64,000 nucleotides of DNA from Paracraurococcus sp042666655. Lineage in GTDB: Bacteria; Pseudomonadota; Alphaproteobacteria; Acetobacterales; Acetobacteraceae. The notes below the pieces were generated by a model that had not been told where the DNA came from, did no database searches, and saw only the letters and a list, made by a program, of their open reading frames with translations. The stretch covers positions 1-64,000 of the forward strand of contig NZ_JBHTDE010000008.1 in NCBI RefSeq assembly GCF_042666655.1, written 5' to 3'. Shown here piece after piece: positions 8,900 through 18,851 of this stretch (its first letter is position 1; every line of letters begins with the position of its first letter). A program made the translations under genes and the position numbers.

Positions 8900-10219
8900 C
8901 TAGGCCGCCATGCGGTCGATGCGGTCGCGCAGCTTGTACCACTCGCCGATGAAGGGCAGCACCCAATTGGGGTTGCCGAAATAGAAAGGGCGGGTGGGGA
9001 AGGGCAGGCCATCCAGCGCGAAGCGCTGGTTGGCCGCGCCGGCCAGCTTCAGCGCGACGTTGTGCCCCAGCCAGGTCGCCATCGCCACGCCGCTGCCCTG
9101 GCAGCCGGCGGCATAGTGGATGCCGCGCTCCACCCCGATATGCGGCAGGTGGTCGAAGGTGAAGGCGACGTGCCCGGTCCAGGCATGGGTGAGCTTGGTC
9201 GCCTTCAGCTCGGGGAAGCAGGCGGTCATGTAGGCATGCAGCGCCGGCGCGGTCTGCTCGGCCGTCGCCGCGCGGAAGCTGGCGCGGCCGCCCCAGAGCA
9301 CCCGCTTGCCGTCCGGGCTGGGACGGAAATAGTTCAGCACCCGCTTGCTGTCGGAGACCATGCGGCGGCCGGGGAAGAGCCGGTCGATTACCGTCTCGCC
9401 CAGTTCCTCGGTGGCGATGATGTAGCTGTTCAAGGGCACCAGCCGGCGGGCCAGCCAGGGCAGGGCGGTGCCCCGCTTGTCCAGCGAATAGCCGTTGGTG
9501 GTGACCAGCACCGCATCGGCCAGGATCTCGCCGCGGTCGGTCCGGATGCGGAAGCCGCCGGGCCCTTCCTGGATGCCCTGCACCCGCACGCCGTCCACCA
9601 GCCGGGCGCCGGCACGTTCCGCCGCCGCGGCCAGGCCGCGGGCATACTTGCCGGGATGCAGGCTGCCGGTCGCTGCCACCAGCATGCCGCCATGGTAGTG
9701 GTCGCTGCCCAGCGCCTCGTGCTGGCGTTCGCGCGGCAGCATGCTGGTGGGCAGGCCGGTGATCTCGGCCAAGCTGTCGGCGCGCCGCGCCATCGCCTCG
9801 TAATGGCCGCGCGACCAGGCGGCGGAGAAGCGCCCGCAGCGGACATAGTCGGCCTCGATGCCCTCCCGCGCGATCGTCTCCTCGATGAAGGGCAGGCTGG
9901 CCGCGGCGGTGGCGGTGATGGCCCTGGCCTGTTCCGCGCCGAAGGCCTTTTCCAGCCCGGCACCCGCCACCTTCAGCCCGCCCGAGACCATCCCGCCATT
10001 GCGCGAGGAGGCGCCCCAGCCGATGCGTTCCGCATCCAGCACCACCGCCTGCTGGCCCAGCCGCTGCAGGGTCAGCGCGGACGACAGCCCGGCATAGCCG
10101 CCGCCCACCACCACCACCGGGGCGCGGTCGGGCAAAGTGGCGTCGCGCTGCGGCGGCTCGGCGGCCTCCCACCACCAGGGACGGTCCTTGAACCCGGGGG
10201 CGAGCAGCGGATGCGTCAT
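8900..10219 (-). CDS. FAD-dependent amine/amino-acid oxidoreductase (PuuB/DadA-like)
   Basis: A 439-residue flavoprotein of the DAO fold. The FAD site is at about 35-55 (VVVVGGGYAGLSSALTL) followed by GWGASSRNGGM, and the C-terminal part has HVAFTFDHLPHIG and AGCQGSGVAMATWLG. The opening PWWWEAAEP is characteristic of gamma-glutamylputrescine oxidase-like proteins. The expected reaction is oxidative deamination or demethylation of a secondary amine. The ATG at 10219 is chosen because the frame upstream overlaps the divergent binding-protein gene. Only 90 bases separate it from the polyamine-type ABC operon, so the two probably share a promoter region and a substrate pathway. Confidence 0.85.
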   Translation of the reverse strand: MTHPLLAPGFKDRPWWWEAAEPPQRDATLPDRAPVVVVGGGYAGLSSALTLQRLGQQAVVLDAERIGWGASSRNGGMVSGGLKVAGAGLEKAFGAEQARAITATAAASLPFIEETIAREGIEADYVRCGRFSAAWSRGHYEAMARRADSLAEITGLPTSMLPRERQHEALGSDHYHGGMLVAATGSLHPGKYARGLAAAAERAGARLVDGVRVQGIQEGPGGFRIRTDRGEILADAVLVTTNGYSLDKRGTALPWLARRLVPLNSYIIATEELGETVIDRLFPGRRMVSDSKRVLNYFRPSPDGKRVLWGGRASFRAATAEQTAPALHAYMTACFPELKATKLTHAWTGHVAFTFDHLPHIGVERGIHYAAGCQGSGVAMATWLGHNVALKLAGAANQRFALDGLPFPTRPFYFGNPNWVLPFIGEWYKLRDRIDRMAA

Positions 10220-10309
10220 GCGGGGGGATTTCCCATCGGGCCGGGGATGCGCTTTGATGCGGGCAGGGAGAGGTTCACGCCGGCGGCCGACAACCGCAAG
10301 AGGGGACCC

Positions 10310-11413
10310 ATGCAGACATTCCACCAGGATTGCGTCGCGCTCGCGCTGCAACAGCATGCCCGTGGCCGGATCTCCCGCCGCGGGCTGCTGCAGGCCTTCG
10401 CCGCGCTCGGGGCGATGGGCGGCGCCGCGGACGCGCTGGCCCAGGCCGAGAAGCAATTGGTCATGGTCAATTGGGGCGGGCTCGCCAACCAGGGCTTCGG
10501 CAATTTCTACGGCGCGCCCTTCGCCGCCGAGACGCCGGGGGTGAAGGTGCTGCAGGACAGCACCGGGCCGTCGACCGGCCGGATCCGCAGCATGGTGGAA
10601 AGCGGCCGGGTCACCTGGGACCTCTGCGACAGTTCCGCCAGCGGCGCCAACCTGCTCGGCAAGCTCGGCCTGGCGACCAAGGTGGACTACTCGATCGTCG
10701 ACCGGAGCAACGTGATCGGGCCGGGCTTCGCGCTCGATTACGGCGCGGCGCCCTATTCCTTCAGCTCGGTGCTGGTCTACGACAGCGCGAAATTCCCGAC
10801 GCCGCCGACCTCCTGGGCGGATTTCTGGGACACCAGGCGGTTCCCCGGCACGCGGCTGCTGCGGCGCGACGCCACCTGCGTGCTGGAAGCGGCGATGATG
10901 TCGATGGGCACGGCGCCGGGCGCGCTCTATCCCATCGACATGCGGGCCGGCATCAGGCGGGTGCTGGACCTGCGCCGGAACCTGGTCTTCTGGACCAATG
11001 GCTCGGAGAGCGAGCAGCTGATGCGCACGGGGGAGGCGGTGATGGGCCAGATCTGGCACACCCGCGCCTCGGTGCTGGAGAAGGAGAGCAACGGCCGCCT
11101 GAAGTTCATCTGGAACCAGGGCGTGCTGCAGCCGGGCATCTTCGTCATGCCGAAGGGCAATCCGGGGGGCGAGCTGGCGCAGCGCCTGCTGGCCAGTATG
11201 CTGGCCAAGCCGGAGCCGCGGGTCGGGCTGCTGGGCCTGCTCGGCAACGGCCCGACCAACCCCCGCGCGGCGGCCATCGTGCCGGCCGAGCTGAAGCGCT
11301 TCAATCCGACCGACCCCGAGAACGAGAAGCGCCAGGTGGTGATCGACGGCGCCTGGTGGGGCGAGAACTACCAAGCGGTGAACCAGGAATTCCTGGACGC
11401 GGTCACCGGTTGA
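10310..11413 (+). CDS. ABC transporter substrate-binding protein, polyamine (PotD) type
   Basis: A 367-residue periplasmic binding protein of the PotD/PotF class. The N-terminus holds a Tat-type signal (ISRRGLLQAF) followed by a hydrophobic run and an Ala-rich cleavage region near residue 40. The mature part reads VMVNWGGLANQGFGNFYG, typical of this class. AGGGGA stands about four bases before the ATG at 10310. It is the first gene of the operon that continues with a hydroxyacid dehydrogenase, an aldolase, the ATPase and two permeases. The ligand may be a polyamine, an amino acid derivative or another small organic cation or acid, since this class has drifted widely. Confidence 0.88.
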   Translation: MQTFHQDCVALALQQHARGRISRRGLLQAFAALGAMGGAADALAQAEKQLVMVNWGGLANQGFGNFYGAPFAAETPGVKVLQDSTGPSTGRIRSMVESGRVTWDLCDSSASGANLLGKLGLATKVDYSIVDRSNVIGPGFALDYGAAPYSFSSVLVYDSAKFPTPPTSWADFWDTRRFPGTRLLRRDATCVLEAAMMSMGTAPGALYPIDMRAGIRRVLDLRRNLVFWTNGSESEQLMRTGEAVMGQIWHTRASVLEKESNGRLKFIWNQGVLQPGIFVMPKGNPGGELAQRLLASMLAKPEPRVGLLGLLGNGPTNPRAAAIVPAELKRFNPTDPENEKRQVVIDGAWWGENYQAVNQEFLDAVTG

Positions 11414-11458
11414 ACGACGTGCAAGAGCAGGATCGCGGCGGAAAGAGTGCTGCCTCCC

Positions 11459-11580
11459 GTTGGACGCATGTGTCCAACCGTTCCATTCCTTTCTGTGTGT
11501 CGGAGCTGGCCGCGCGGCCGGTGCCAGACTCGAAGACATAGAGGAGGGTCCAGGGAGGATACCTCCGCCCTGGCCTTGCT
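11459..11580. repeat. Palindromic repeat copy A (partial left arm) with hairpin
   Basis: A small hairpin at 11459-11478 (7-bp stem, GCATGT loop) is followed by a member of the dispersed palindromic family. A centre rich in CGCGCGG sits near 11510-11520, then a right arm with GAGGAGGGTCC and an inner hairpin at about 11550-11574. The left arm is poorly preserved. It follows the binding-protein stop by about 45 bases and precedes the dehydrogenase gene, so it could act as an intra-operon attenuator. Confidence 0.6.
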
Positions 11581-11628
11581 GCCTCTCCATTGGCCCACTT
11601 CCTGCTTGGTGGGCGGCATGAGGTGCCG

Positions 11629-12579
11629 ATGAGCAATCGCCGCGTGATGGTCGTGAAGTCGGGCGGGGCGCAGGCCTTGGTCGAGTGGCGGGAGTGCTTC
11701 GCCACCCTCGATCCCGGCCTGGAATTGGTGGACTGGGACACCGCGCTGCGCCGGCGCGACGCGGTCGACTACGCCCTGGTCTGGGACCCGGAGCCGGGCG
11801 GGCTCGCCGCCATGCCGCGGCTGCGGGCGATCTTCGGCTCGGGCGCCGGGGTGGACGGCATATTGCTGGACACGCAACTGCCGCCCGGCGTGCCGATCGT
11901 GCGCATGGCGATCCCCGAGGCGACGCAGCGGATGGGCGAGTTCTGCTGCTGGGCGGCGCTGTCCCTGCTGAAGGATGCGCGGCGGATGGCGATCGCCCAG
12001 GCGGCGGGCGAGTGGGATTATTTCGAGGCGCCGTACCGCGCCGACATGCGCACCGTCGGCATCATGGGGCTCGGCGCCATGGGTGCGCGCTGTGCCGCGA
12101 TGCTGCAGGGGCTCGGCTTCCCGGTGATCGGCTGGTCGCGCACCCCGAAGGACGTGCCGGGCGTGGCAAGCTACGCCGGCGCCGCTGCGCTGCCCGGTTT
12201 CCTGGCGCGGACCGACATCCTCGTCTCCCTGCTGCCGGCGACGCCGGAGACGCGCGACATCGTCCGCGCCGAGACCCTGGCGATGCTGCCGCCGGGCGCC
12301 GGCTATGTCGGCATCGGGCGGGGGATGCAGCACCGGCTGGACGACATCCTGGCGGCGCTCGACAGCGGGCGGCTGGGCGGCGCGGTGCTGGATGTCTTCG
12401 AGCCGGAACCGCTGCCGGCCGGCCACCCGCTCTGGTCGCATCCGAAGGCGATCGTCACGCCGCATGTCGCCAGCCTGCCGACCCGCATGGAGCGCGCCGG
12501 CTTCGTCGCCCGCAGCATCGCCGGCTTCGAGCGCGGCGAGCCGCTGCCCAACCTCTTCGACCCCGCGCGAGGCTACTGA
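11629..12579 (+). CDS. D-2-hydroxyacid dehydrogenase (GhrA-like)
   Basis: A 316-residue NAD(P)-dependent dehydrogenase of the glyoxylate/hydroxypyruvate reductase A branch. The nucleotide site is VGIMGLGAMGARCA, the substrate region holds SLLPATPETRD, and the C-terminal catalytic stretch includes DVFEPEPLPAGHPLW with HPKAIVTPH. The ATG at 11629 (MSNRRVM) is preferred over an in-frame start 39 bases earlier because GAGG lies just upstream of it. It sits one base before the class II aldolase gene inside an ABC transporter operon, suggesting it processes the imported compound or a 2-keto product of it. The substrate is unknown. Confidence 0.85.
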   Translation: MSNRRVMVVKSGGAQALVEWRECFATLDPGLELVDWDTALRRRDAVDYALVWDPEPGGLAAMPRLRAIFGSGAGVDGILLDTQLPPGVPIVRMAIPEATQRMGEFCCWAALSLLKDARRMAIAQAAGEWDYFEAPYRADMRTVGIMGLGAMGARCAAMLQGLGFPVIGWSRTPKDVPGVASYAGAAALPGFLARTDILVSLLPATPETRDIVRAETLAMLPPGAGYVGIGRGMQHRLDDILAALDSGRLGGAVLDVFEPEPLPAGHPLWSHPKAIVTPHVASLPTRMERAGFVARSIAGFERGEPLPNLFDPARGY

Positions 12580-12580
12580 C

Positions 12581-13351
12581 ATGACGCTGCCGCCGCCCCC
12601 CGTCCGCCCCGATCCCGACCATGTGCCGACGGAGCGGGAGCTGCGCGAGGACCTCGCCGCCGCCTATCGCCTCGTCGCCCTTTACGGCATGACCGACCTG
12701 GTCTTCACCCATCTCTCCGTCCGGCTGCCGGGAGAGGGGCACCGCTTCCTGGTCAATCCTTACGGCATGCTGTTCGAGGAGATCACCGCCAGCAGCCTGG
12801 TCGAGGTGGATGCCGAGGGCGCGCCGGCCCAGCCCACCGCCTGGCCGGTCAACCCGGCCGGCTTCGTCATCCATTCGGCGGTGCATCGCGGCCGCGCCGA
12901 TGCGGCCTGCGTCATGCACACCCACACCATCGCCGGCATGGCGGTGGCGGCGCAGCTCGGCGGGCTGCTGCCGCTGAACCAGATCTCGATGGAATTCGAC
13001 GGCCGCGTCGCCACCCACGACTACGAGGGCGTCGCGGCGGACGACAACATGTCGGAGCGCGAGCGCTTCGTCGCCGACCTGGGCGACAAGCCCTGCATGA
13101 TCCTGCGCCACCACGGGCTGCTGACGGTCGGCCGGACGGTGGCGGAGGCCTTCTACTGGATGTGGTACCTGGAGCAGTCCTGCCGCATCCAGCTAGCGGC
13201 GCAGTCCGGCGGCGTGCCGCTGGCCATCCCGTCGCGCGGCACCGTCGAACGGACGCGCGCCCAGTTCAGCCTCGGCCCGACCAAGGGCTGGCTGCCCTGG
13301 CAGGCCCTGCGGCGGAAGCTGGACCGCGAGCAGCCGGGCTACCGGGATTGA
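12581..13351 (+). CDS. Class II aldolase/adducin family protein
   Basis: A 256-residue zinc-type aldolase of the fuculose-phosphate aldolase fold. The metal site is visible as CVMHTHTIAG and LRHHGLLTVG, with TDLVFTHLSVRLPG near the N-terminus. The family splits or epimerises phosphorylated or free hydroxy-keto compounds, and several members decarboxylate. The ATG lies one base after the dehydrogenase stop. A paralogue of similar size is encoded at 18043. Together with the flanking transporter genes it points to an imported hydroxy acid or keto acid as substrate. Confidence 0.85.
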   Translation: MTLPPPPVRPDPDHVPTERELREDLAAAYRLVALYGMTDLVFTHLSVRLPGEGHRFLVNPYGMLFEEITASSLVEVDAEGAPAQPTAWPVNPAGFVIHSAVHRGRADAACVMHTHTIAGMAVAAQLGGLLPLNQISMEFDGRVATHDYEGVAADDNMSERERFVADLGDKPCMILRHHGLLTVGRTVAEAFYWMWYLEQSCRIQLAAQSGGVPLAIPSRGTVERTRAQFSLGPTKGWLPWQALRRKLDREQPGYRD

Positions 13352-13386
13352 GCGCGCCCGATCGCGGAGGGGCGCCGCCCCGGAGC

Positions 13387-14491
<1,105 letters not shown>

Positions 14492-14502
<11 letters not shown>

Positions 14503-15382
14503 CGCGGCGGCATTGCCCGCCGCGGCCGTGCCGCGCACCAACTGGGCCATGCCGCGCGATGCCGGCTGGTGGGCGCTGCTGCTGCCGGCCTTCCTGCTGA
14601 TGTCGGTGATCTACATCGCGCCGATCCTGCAGGTGCTGGCGATCTCGGTCACCGAGCCCACGCCGGGCTTCGGCAATTACGAGCGGCTTTTCACCAGCAT
14701 CGGCGTACAGCGGGTAATCGGCACCACGCTGCGGATCTGCGCCGTCACCACCGTCATCGCCCTGCTGCTGGGCTATGCCCTGGCCTATGTCATCGCGCTG
14801 GCCTCACCCCAGGCGCAGCGCTGGTGGCTGATGGGCGTGCTGCTGCCGCTGTGGATTTCGGTGCTGGTGCGGGCCTTCGCCTGGGTGACGCTGCTGCGCC
14901 GGCAGGGGCTGGTGAACCAGGGGCTGCAGGGGCTCGGCGTCATCGACGAACCCCTCGCGCTCGTCTGGAACGAATTCGGCATCGTCGTCGGCATGGTGCA
15001 CTACATGGTGCCCTATGCCGTGCTGCCGATGCTGGCGGCGATGCGGGAGATCGACCCGCGCCTGCTGGCCGCGGCGCGCGGGTTGGGTGCGTCCCGCCTC
15101 ACCGCCTTCCACCGCGTCTTCCTGCCGCTCTCGGCGCCGGGGCTGATCGCCGCCGGCGTGCTGGTCTTCATCTTCTCGCTCGGCTTCTACATCACCCCGG
15201 CGATCCTCGGCGGCGGCAAGACGCTGATGGCCGCCGAATGGATCAAGCTGCAGATCCTCGACCTGGTGCGCTGGGGCATGGGGGCGATGCTGGCGACGGT
15301 GGTGGTGGTGGCGATCCTGACGACCCTCGCGGTGTTCTCCCGCGTGGTGAACCTGCGGCGGTTGTTCGGGGGAGGGCACTGA
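14492..15382 (+). CDS. ABC transporter permease (PotB-like)
   Basis: A 296-residue inner membrane protein with about six hydrophobic segments and the EAA loop around LAAARGLGASRLTAFHRVFLP, which contacts the ATPase. GGAGG lies six bases before the ATG at 14492, which fixes the start. An ATG six bases upstream is too close to the ribosome site. It overlaps the ATPase gene by 11 bases. The insert between the first two segments (VTEPTPGFGNYERLF) is typical of type I polyamine importers. Confidence 0.9.
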
Positions 15383-15437
15383 TGCGATCCGCTGGTCGGG
15401 GCGCCGCGAGGCGCAAAGAGTCGGATCGGTCGGCGCC

Positions 15438-16223
15438 ATGATGGGCGGCTATCCCGCCGGTCCCTTGGCCCGGACGATCGCCTGGGCGACCGTACTGTAT
15501 CTCCTGCTGCCGATCACCATCGTCCTCCCGGTCTCGGTCACCGATCAGCGCTATCTCTCGCTGCCGCAGGACGGCATCAGCTTCCGCCACTTTGCCAATC
15601 TGCTGGGGTCCGAATCCTGGCTCTCCTCGATCCACCAGAGCTTCTGGATCGCGCTGGCCTCCACGGCCATCGCCGTCACCGCCGGCACGCTCTGCGCCAT
15701 CGGCTGCTGGCGGATCGGCCGGCGCAGCACGGAACTCGTCCGCGCGCTGATGCTGCTGCCGCTGATCATCCCGGCCATCGTCTATGCCATCGGGTTGTAC
15801 CGCTGGTTCGGCACGCTGGACCTGCTGGACCGCTTCCTCGGCGTGACGCTCGCGCATGGCGTCACTGGCATCCCCTATGTGGTGATCACCGTCTCCACCG
15901 CGCTGGCCGCCTTCGACCCGCGGCTGGAACAGGCGGCACGCGGCATGGGGGCGTCCCTGTCGCAGACGCTGCGCTGGGTGATCCTGCCGCGCATCGCGCC
16001 GGGCATCGCCTCGGGCGCCATCTTCGCCTTCATCCATAGCTGGGACGAGCTGGTGCTGGTGCTGTTCATCGCGTCCCGCAACGTCTTCACCCTGCCGCGC
16101 AAGATCTGGGATGGAATCAACGAGAACCTCGACCCGAGCATGGCGGCGGTGGCGGTGCTGCTGATCGTCTTCACCGTGGTGCTGCTGGCGCTGGACGGGG
16201 CGCTGCGGGCGCGGCGGCGGTAG
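15438..16223 (+). CDS. ABC transporter permease (PotC-like)
   Basis: A 261-residue membrane protein with six predicted segments and an EAA loop (LEQAARGMGASLSQTLRWVIL). It completes a binding protein, ATPase and two-permease set. The ATG at 15438 follows the previous gene by 55 bases, and an adjacent second ATG could also serve. The TAG stop is followed at once by a palindromic repeat and the convergent end of another transporter gene. Confidence 0.9.
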   Translation: MMGGYPAGPLARTIAWATVLYLLLPITIVLPVSVTDQRYLSLPQDGISFRHFANLLGSESWLSSIHQSFWIALASTAIAVTAGTLCAIGCWRIGRRSTELVRALMLLPLIIPAIVYAIGLYRWFGTLDLLDRFLGVTLAHGVTGIPYVVITVSTALAAFDPRLEQAARGMGASLSQTLRWVILPRIAPGIASGAIFAFIHSWDELVLVLFIASRNVFTLPRKIWDGINENLDPSMAAVAVLLIVFTVVLLALDGALRARRR

Positions 16224-16346
16224 GCAAGGCCAGGGAGGACGTATCCTCCCTGGACCCTCCTCTATTTTTGTGAGTTCGCGCCCGCCGCGTGCCGGATTCA
16301 CAGAAATGGATGAGGGGTCTGGGGAGAATACCTTCTCCCCAGCCTT
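16224..16346. repeat. Palindromic repeat copy B (full)
   Basis: A full member of the dispersed family. The left arm at 16224-16270 contains an inner hairpin (CCAGGGAGGA / TCCTCCCTGG), then ACCCTCCTCTATTTTTGTGAG. The centre is GC-rich. The right arm from about 16298 reads back as the near-complement (CACAGAAATGGATGAGGGG), with its own inner hairpin GGGGAGAATACCTTCTCCCC. It starts at the stop codon of the plus-strand permease and ends three bases before the stop of the minus-strand binding-protein gene. It could terminate both transcripts. Confidence 0.75.
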
Positions 16347-16349
16347 ATT

Positions 16350-17921
16350 CTACTTCTTCTCCACCCCCCAGAAGACCGGGATCGTCGTCGGCCGCAGCCC
16401 CTCGATGTTCACCCGATGCGCCGCGAGCGTGCGGAACTGCCCGGCATTGATGTAGGGCAGCACCTGATACGCGCGCGCATGCACCGCTTCCAGGATCGCC
16501 TTGCGCTTCGCCGTGTCCGGCTCCTCCCACCACGACCGCCGCAGCGTCTCCAGCTCGGCATCGCAGGGCCAGCCGGCCAGGCCGCCCTCGCAGGGGCTGG
16601 CGAGGTAGAGGTTGGTCAGCGGGTTCTGCGCGTCCAGCACGTTGGCCACCGTGACGAAGAGGTTCCAGCCGCCCTGGTCCTGCGGTTCCTTCCGGTTCCG
16701 GCGCTGCGTCACCGTCGCCCAGTCCATCGCGGGGACGTCCATCGTCAGCCCGCCGCGCTGCATCGCCGCCGCCATGGTCAGCGTGACGGCATTGTTGATC
16801 GCGCTGTCGGTGGCGTTCAGGAAGACCACCTTGCGGCCGTCGTATCCGGCTTCCTGCAGCAGCGCGCGCGATCGCGCCGGATCGGCCTCGCGCAGCCCCT
16901 CGGCGCCGGCATGGCTCTCCAGCGGGGTGCCGCAGAGGAAATAGGCCGGGCAGTACGGCACCTGCTCGGAGGGCCGCACGCCGGCGGCCTGCAGGTTCTC
17001 CTGCTGGTTCACCATGTGCAGCAGCGCCCGGCGTGCCTTCGGGTTGTCGAAGGGCGCCACCGCGTGGTTCGGCCGCAGCCAGACCATGAAGCCGGCCGGG
17101 TTCAGCGCGAACATCCGCACATTGCGGTTCCGCTCCAGCAGCGGGATCACGTCGGGGGAGGGCTGCTCGATGAAGTCGATCTCGCCCGCCTGCAGCGCCG
17201 CCGCGGCGGTCGAGGCATCCGGCATGGCGATCCATTCCAGCCGGTCGATCTTCACGACCTTGCCGCCCGCCAGCCCATCCGCCGGCTCCGGGCGCGGCCG
17301 GTAGGCGGCGTTCCTGCGGTAGACGGCGCGGTCGCCCGACCGCCATTCGGCGCGCTGGAAGACGAAGGGGCCGGATCCCGTGGCGTCGGTGATGGCCGTC
17401 GTCGCCGGCGTCGCCGCCAGGCGTTCCGGCATCACGAACAGCGCGCTCGCGGTCGGCCGTGCCAGCGCCTCGGTCACCAGGGCGAAGGGGCGGGACAGGG
17501 TCAGGGAGAAGCTGCGGTCGTCCACCACCTCCAGGCTTGCGGTGGCGGCGGCCAGCGCGCGGCCCACCACGTCGCGCCGCGCCCAGCGCCGGATGGAGGC
17601 GACGGCATCCGTCGCCCGCACCGGCGTGCCATCATGGAAGGCCAGGCCTTCGCGCAGGGTGAAGCGCCAGGCCATGCCATCCGCCGAACGCTCGAAGCGC
17701 TCCACCATCTGCGGCTGCGCCTCGCCCTTGCTGTCGAGCGCGAAGAGCTGGTCGTAGACCATGAAGCCGTGATTGCGGACGAAGGCGGCAGTGGACTGCA
17801 CCGGGTCGAGGCTGCCGAGATCGTTGATCAGCACCACCTTCAGCGTGGTCTCGGCGGCAGCGGTGGCCGCGAGCGACGCGCCAAGCGCGGCCGTGGCAAG
17901 CAGGCGGGAAAGGCGGGACAA
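16350..17921 (-). CDS. ABC transporter substrate-binding protein, family 5 (peptide type)
   Basis: A roughly 523-residue periplasmic binding protein of the DppA/OppA class: DLGSLDPVQSTAAF, then GLAFHDGTPVRATDAVASI and GSGPFVF. A Sec signal peptide is clear (SRLSRLLATAALGASLAATAAA). I place the start at a TTG at 17921 because GGAGA stands five bases before it and the signal peptide then has a normal length. An in-frame ATG at 17954 has no ribosome site. No permease or ATPase gene is adjacent, so it is an orphan binding protein. It is a clear paralogue of the protein encoded at 46457-48052. Confidence 0.85.
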   Translation of the reverse strand: MSRLSRLLATAALGASLAATAAAETTLKVVLINDLGSLDPVQSTAAFVRNHGFMVYDQLFALDSKGEAQPQMVERFERSADGMAWRFTLREGLAFHDGTPVRATDAVASIRRWARRDVVGRALAAATASLEVVDDRSFSLTLSRPFALVTEALARPTASALFVMPERLAATPATTAITDATGSGPFVFQRAEWRSGDRAVYRRNAAYRPRPEPADGLAGGKVVKIDRLEWIAMPDASTAAAALQAGEIDFIEQPSPDVIPLLERNRNVRMFALNPAGFMVWLRPNHAVAPFDNPKARRALLHMVNQQENLQAAGVRPSEQVPYCPAYFLCGTPLESHAGAEGLREADPARSRALLQEAGYDGRKVVFLNATDSAINNAVTLTMAAAMQRGGLTMDVPAMDWATVTQRRNRKEPQDQGGWNLFVTVANVLDAQNPLTNLYLASPCEGGLAGWPCDAELETLRRSWWEEPDTAKRKAILEAVHARAYQVLPYINAGQFRTLAAHRVNIEGLRPTTIPVFWGVEKK

Positions 17922-18042
17922 GGCGGTCTCCTGCGGCGCGGGAATGCCTGGCATCGTCGCCCGGCCGGGCTTCCTTCGCAACGCGGATTGACGCGGTGCC
18001 CCGGCCCGGCGGAGCATCCGCCGACCGAAAGGGATCCCTGCC

Positions 18043-18822
18043 ATGAACGTCGCCGCCTTGCCCGCCGCGCTCCGCAACTGCTCCGCCGAGGAGTGGCAGG
18101 TCCGTTGCGACCTCGCCGCGCTGTATCGGCTCTGCGGCCACCACAAATGGACCGACTGGATCTTCACCCATATCAGCGCCCGGGTGCCGGGGCCGGAGCA
18201 CCATTTCCTGCTCAACCGCTATGGCGTCATGCACCACGAGATGCGTGCCAGCGACCTGGTCAAGATCGACATCGACGGCAACCCGGTGGACGAGCAGAGC
18301 TGGGACGGCAGCAGCGAGCTGGTCAACAAGGCGGGCTTCGTCATCCATTCGGCGGTGCATGCGGCACGCGACGACGCGCAGTTCGTCATCCACACCCATA
18401 CCCGCGACGGCATCGCGGTTTCCGCCCAGAAGCAGGGGCTGCTGCCGATCAGCCAGCACGCGATGAAGTACTACGGGCACCTCGCCTATCACGGCTACGA
18501 GGGCATCGCGCTGGACGAGGACGAGCGGGTCCGCCTGGTCGCCGATCTCGGCAGCCACGATGCGATGATCCTGCGCAACCACGGCATCCTGGTCTGTGGC
18601 CGCACCGCCGCGCATGCCTATGACGAACTGTATTACCTGGAGCGCGCCTGCTCGGCCCAGGTCGCCGCCCTGGCCGGCGGCGCCGAGCTGGTCTTCCCGC
18701 CGAAGGAGGTCTGCGAGCGCGCCGCGGCGCAATTCCGCCGCCCCGGCGGCGACCATATCCGCGGCATCGCCTGGCGCGCGGCGCTGCGGCTGATCGAAGG
18801 CGGCACCGACTACCGCAGCTGA
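18043..18822 (+). CDS. Class II aldolase/adducin family protein
   Basis: A 259-residue paralogue of the aldolase at 12581. The metal-binding pattern is present as FVIHTHTRDG and LRNHGILVCG, with WTDWIFTHISARVPG near the N-terminus and AFVIHSAVH-type context before the site. It precedes an amidohydrolase gene by 29 bases in the same direction, so the two probably form an operon. An iron-type alcohol dehydrogenase follows further on. It is transcribed away from the orphan binding protein, 121 bases from that gene's start. The substrate is unknown. Confidence 0.85.
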   Translation: MNVAALPAALRNCSAEEWQVRCDLAALYRLCGHHKWTDWIFTHISARVPGPEHHFLLNRYGVMHHEMRASDLVKIDIDGNPVDEQSWDGSSELVNKAGFVIHSAVHAARDDAQFVIHTHTRDGIAVSAQKQGLLPISQHAMKYYGHLAYHGYEGIALDEDERVRLVADLGSHDAMILRNHGILVCGRTAAHAYDELYYLERACSAQVAALAGGAELVFPPKEVCERAAAQFRRPGGDHIRGIAWRAALRLIEGGTDYRS

Positions 18823-18851
18823 CCCGACACCTCAGAAGGACCCTGCCCGGG

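Noticed and set aside
8843..10309. Upstream extension of the polyamine-type binding-protein frame
   Set aside because: The extension runs antisense through the flavoprotein gene. A ribosome site and Tat signal place the true start at 10310.
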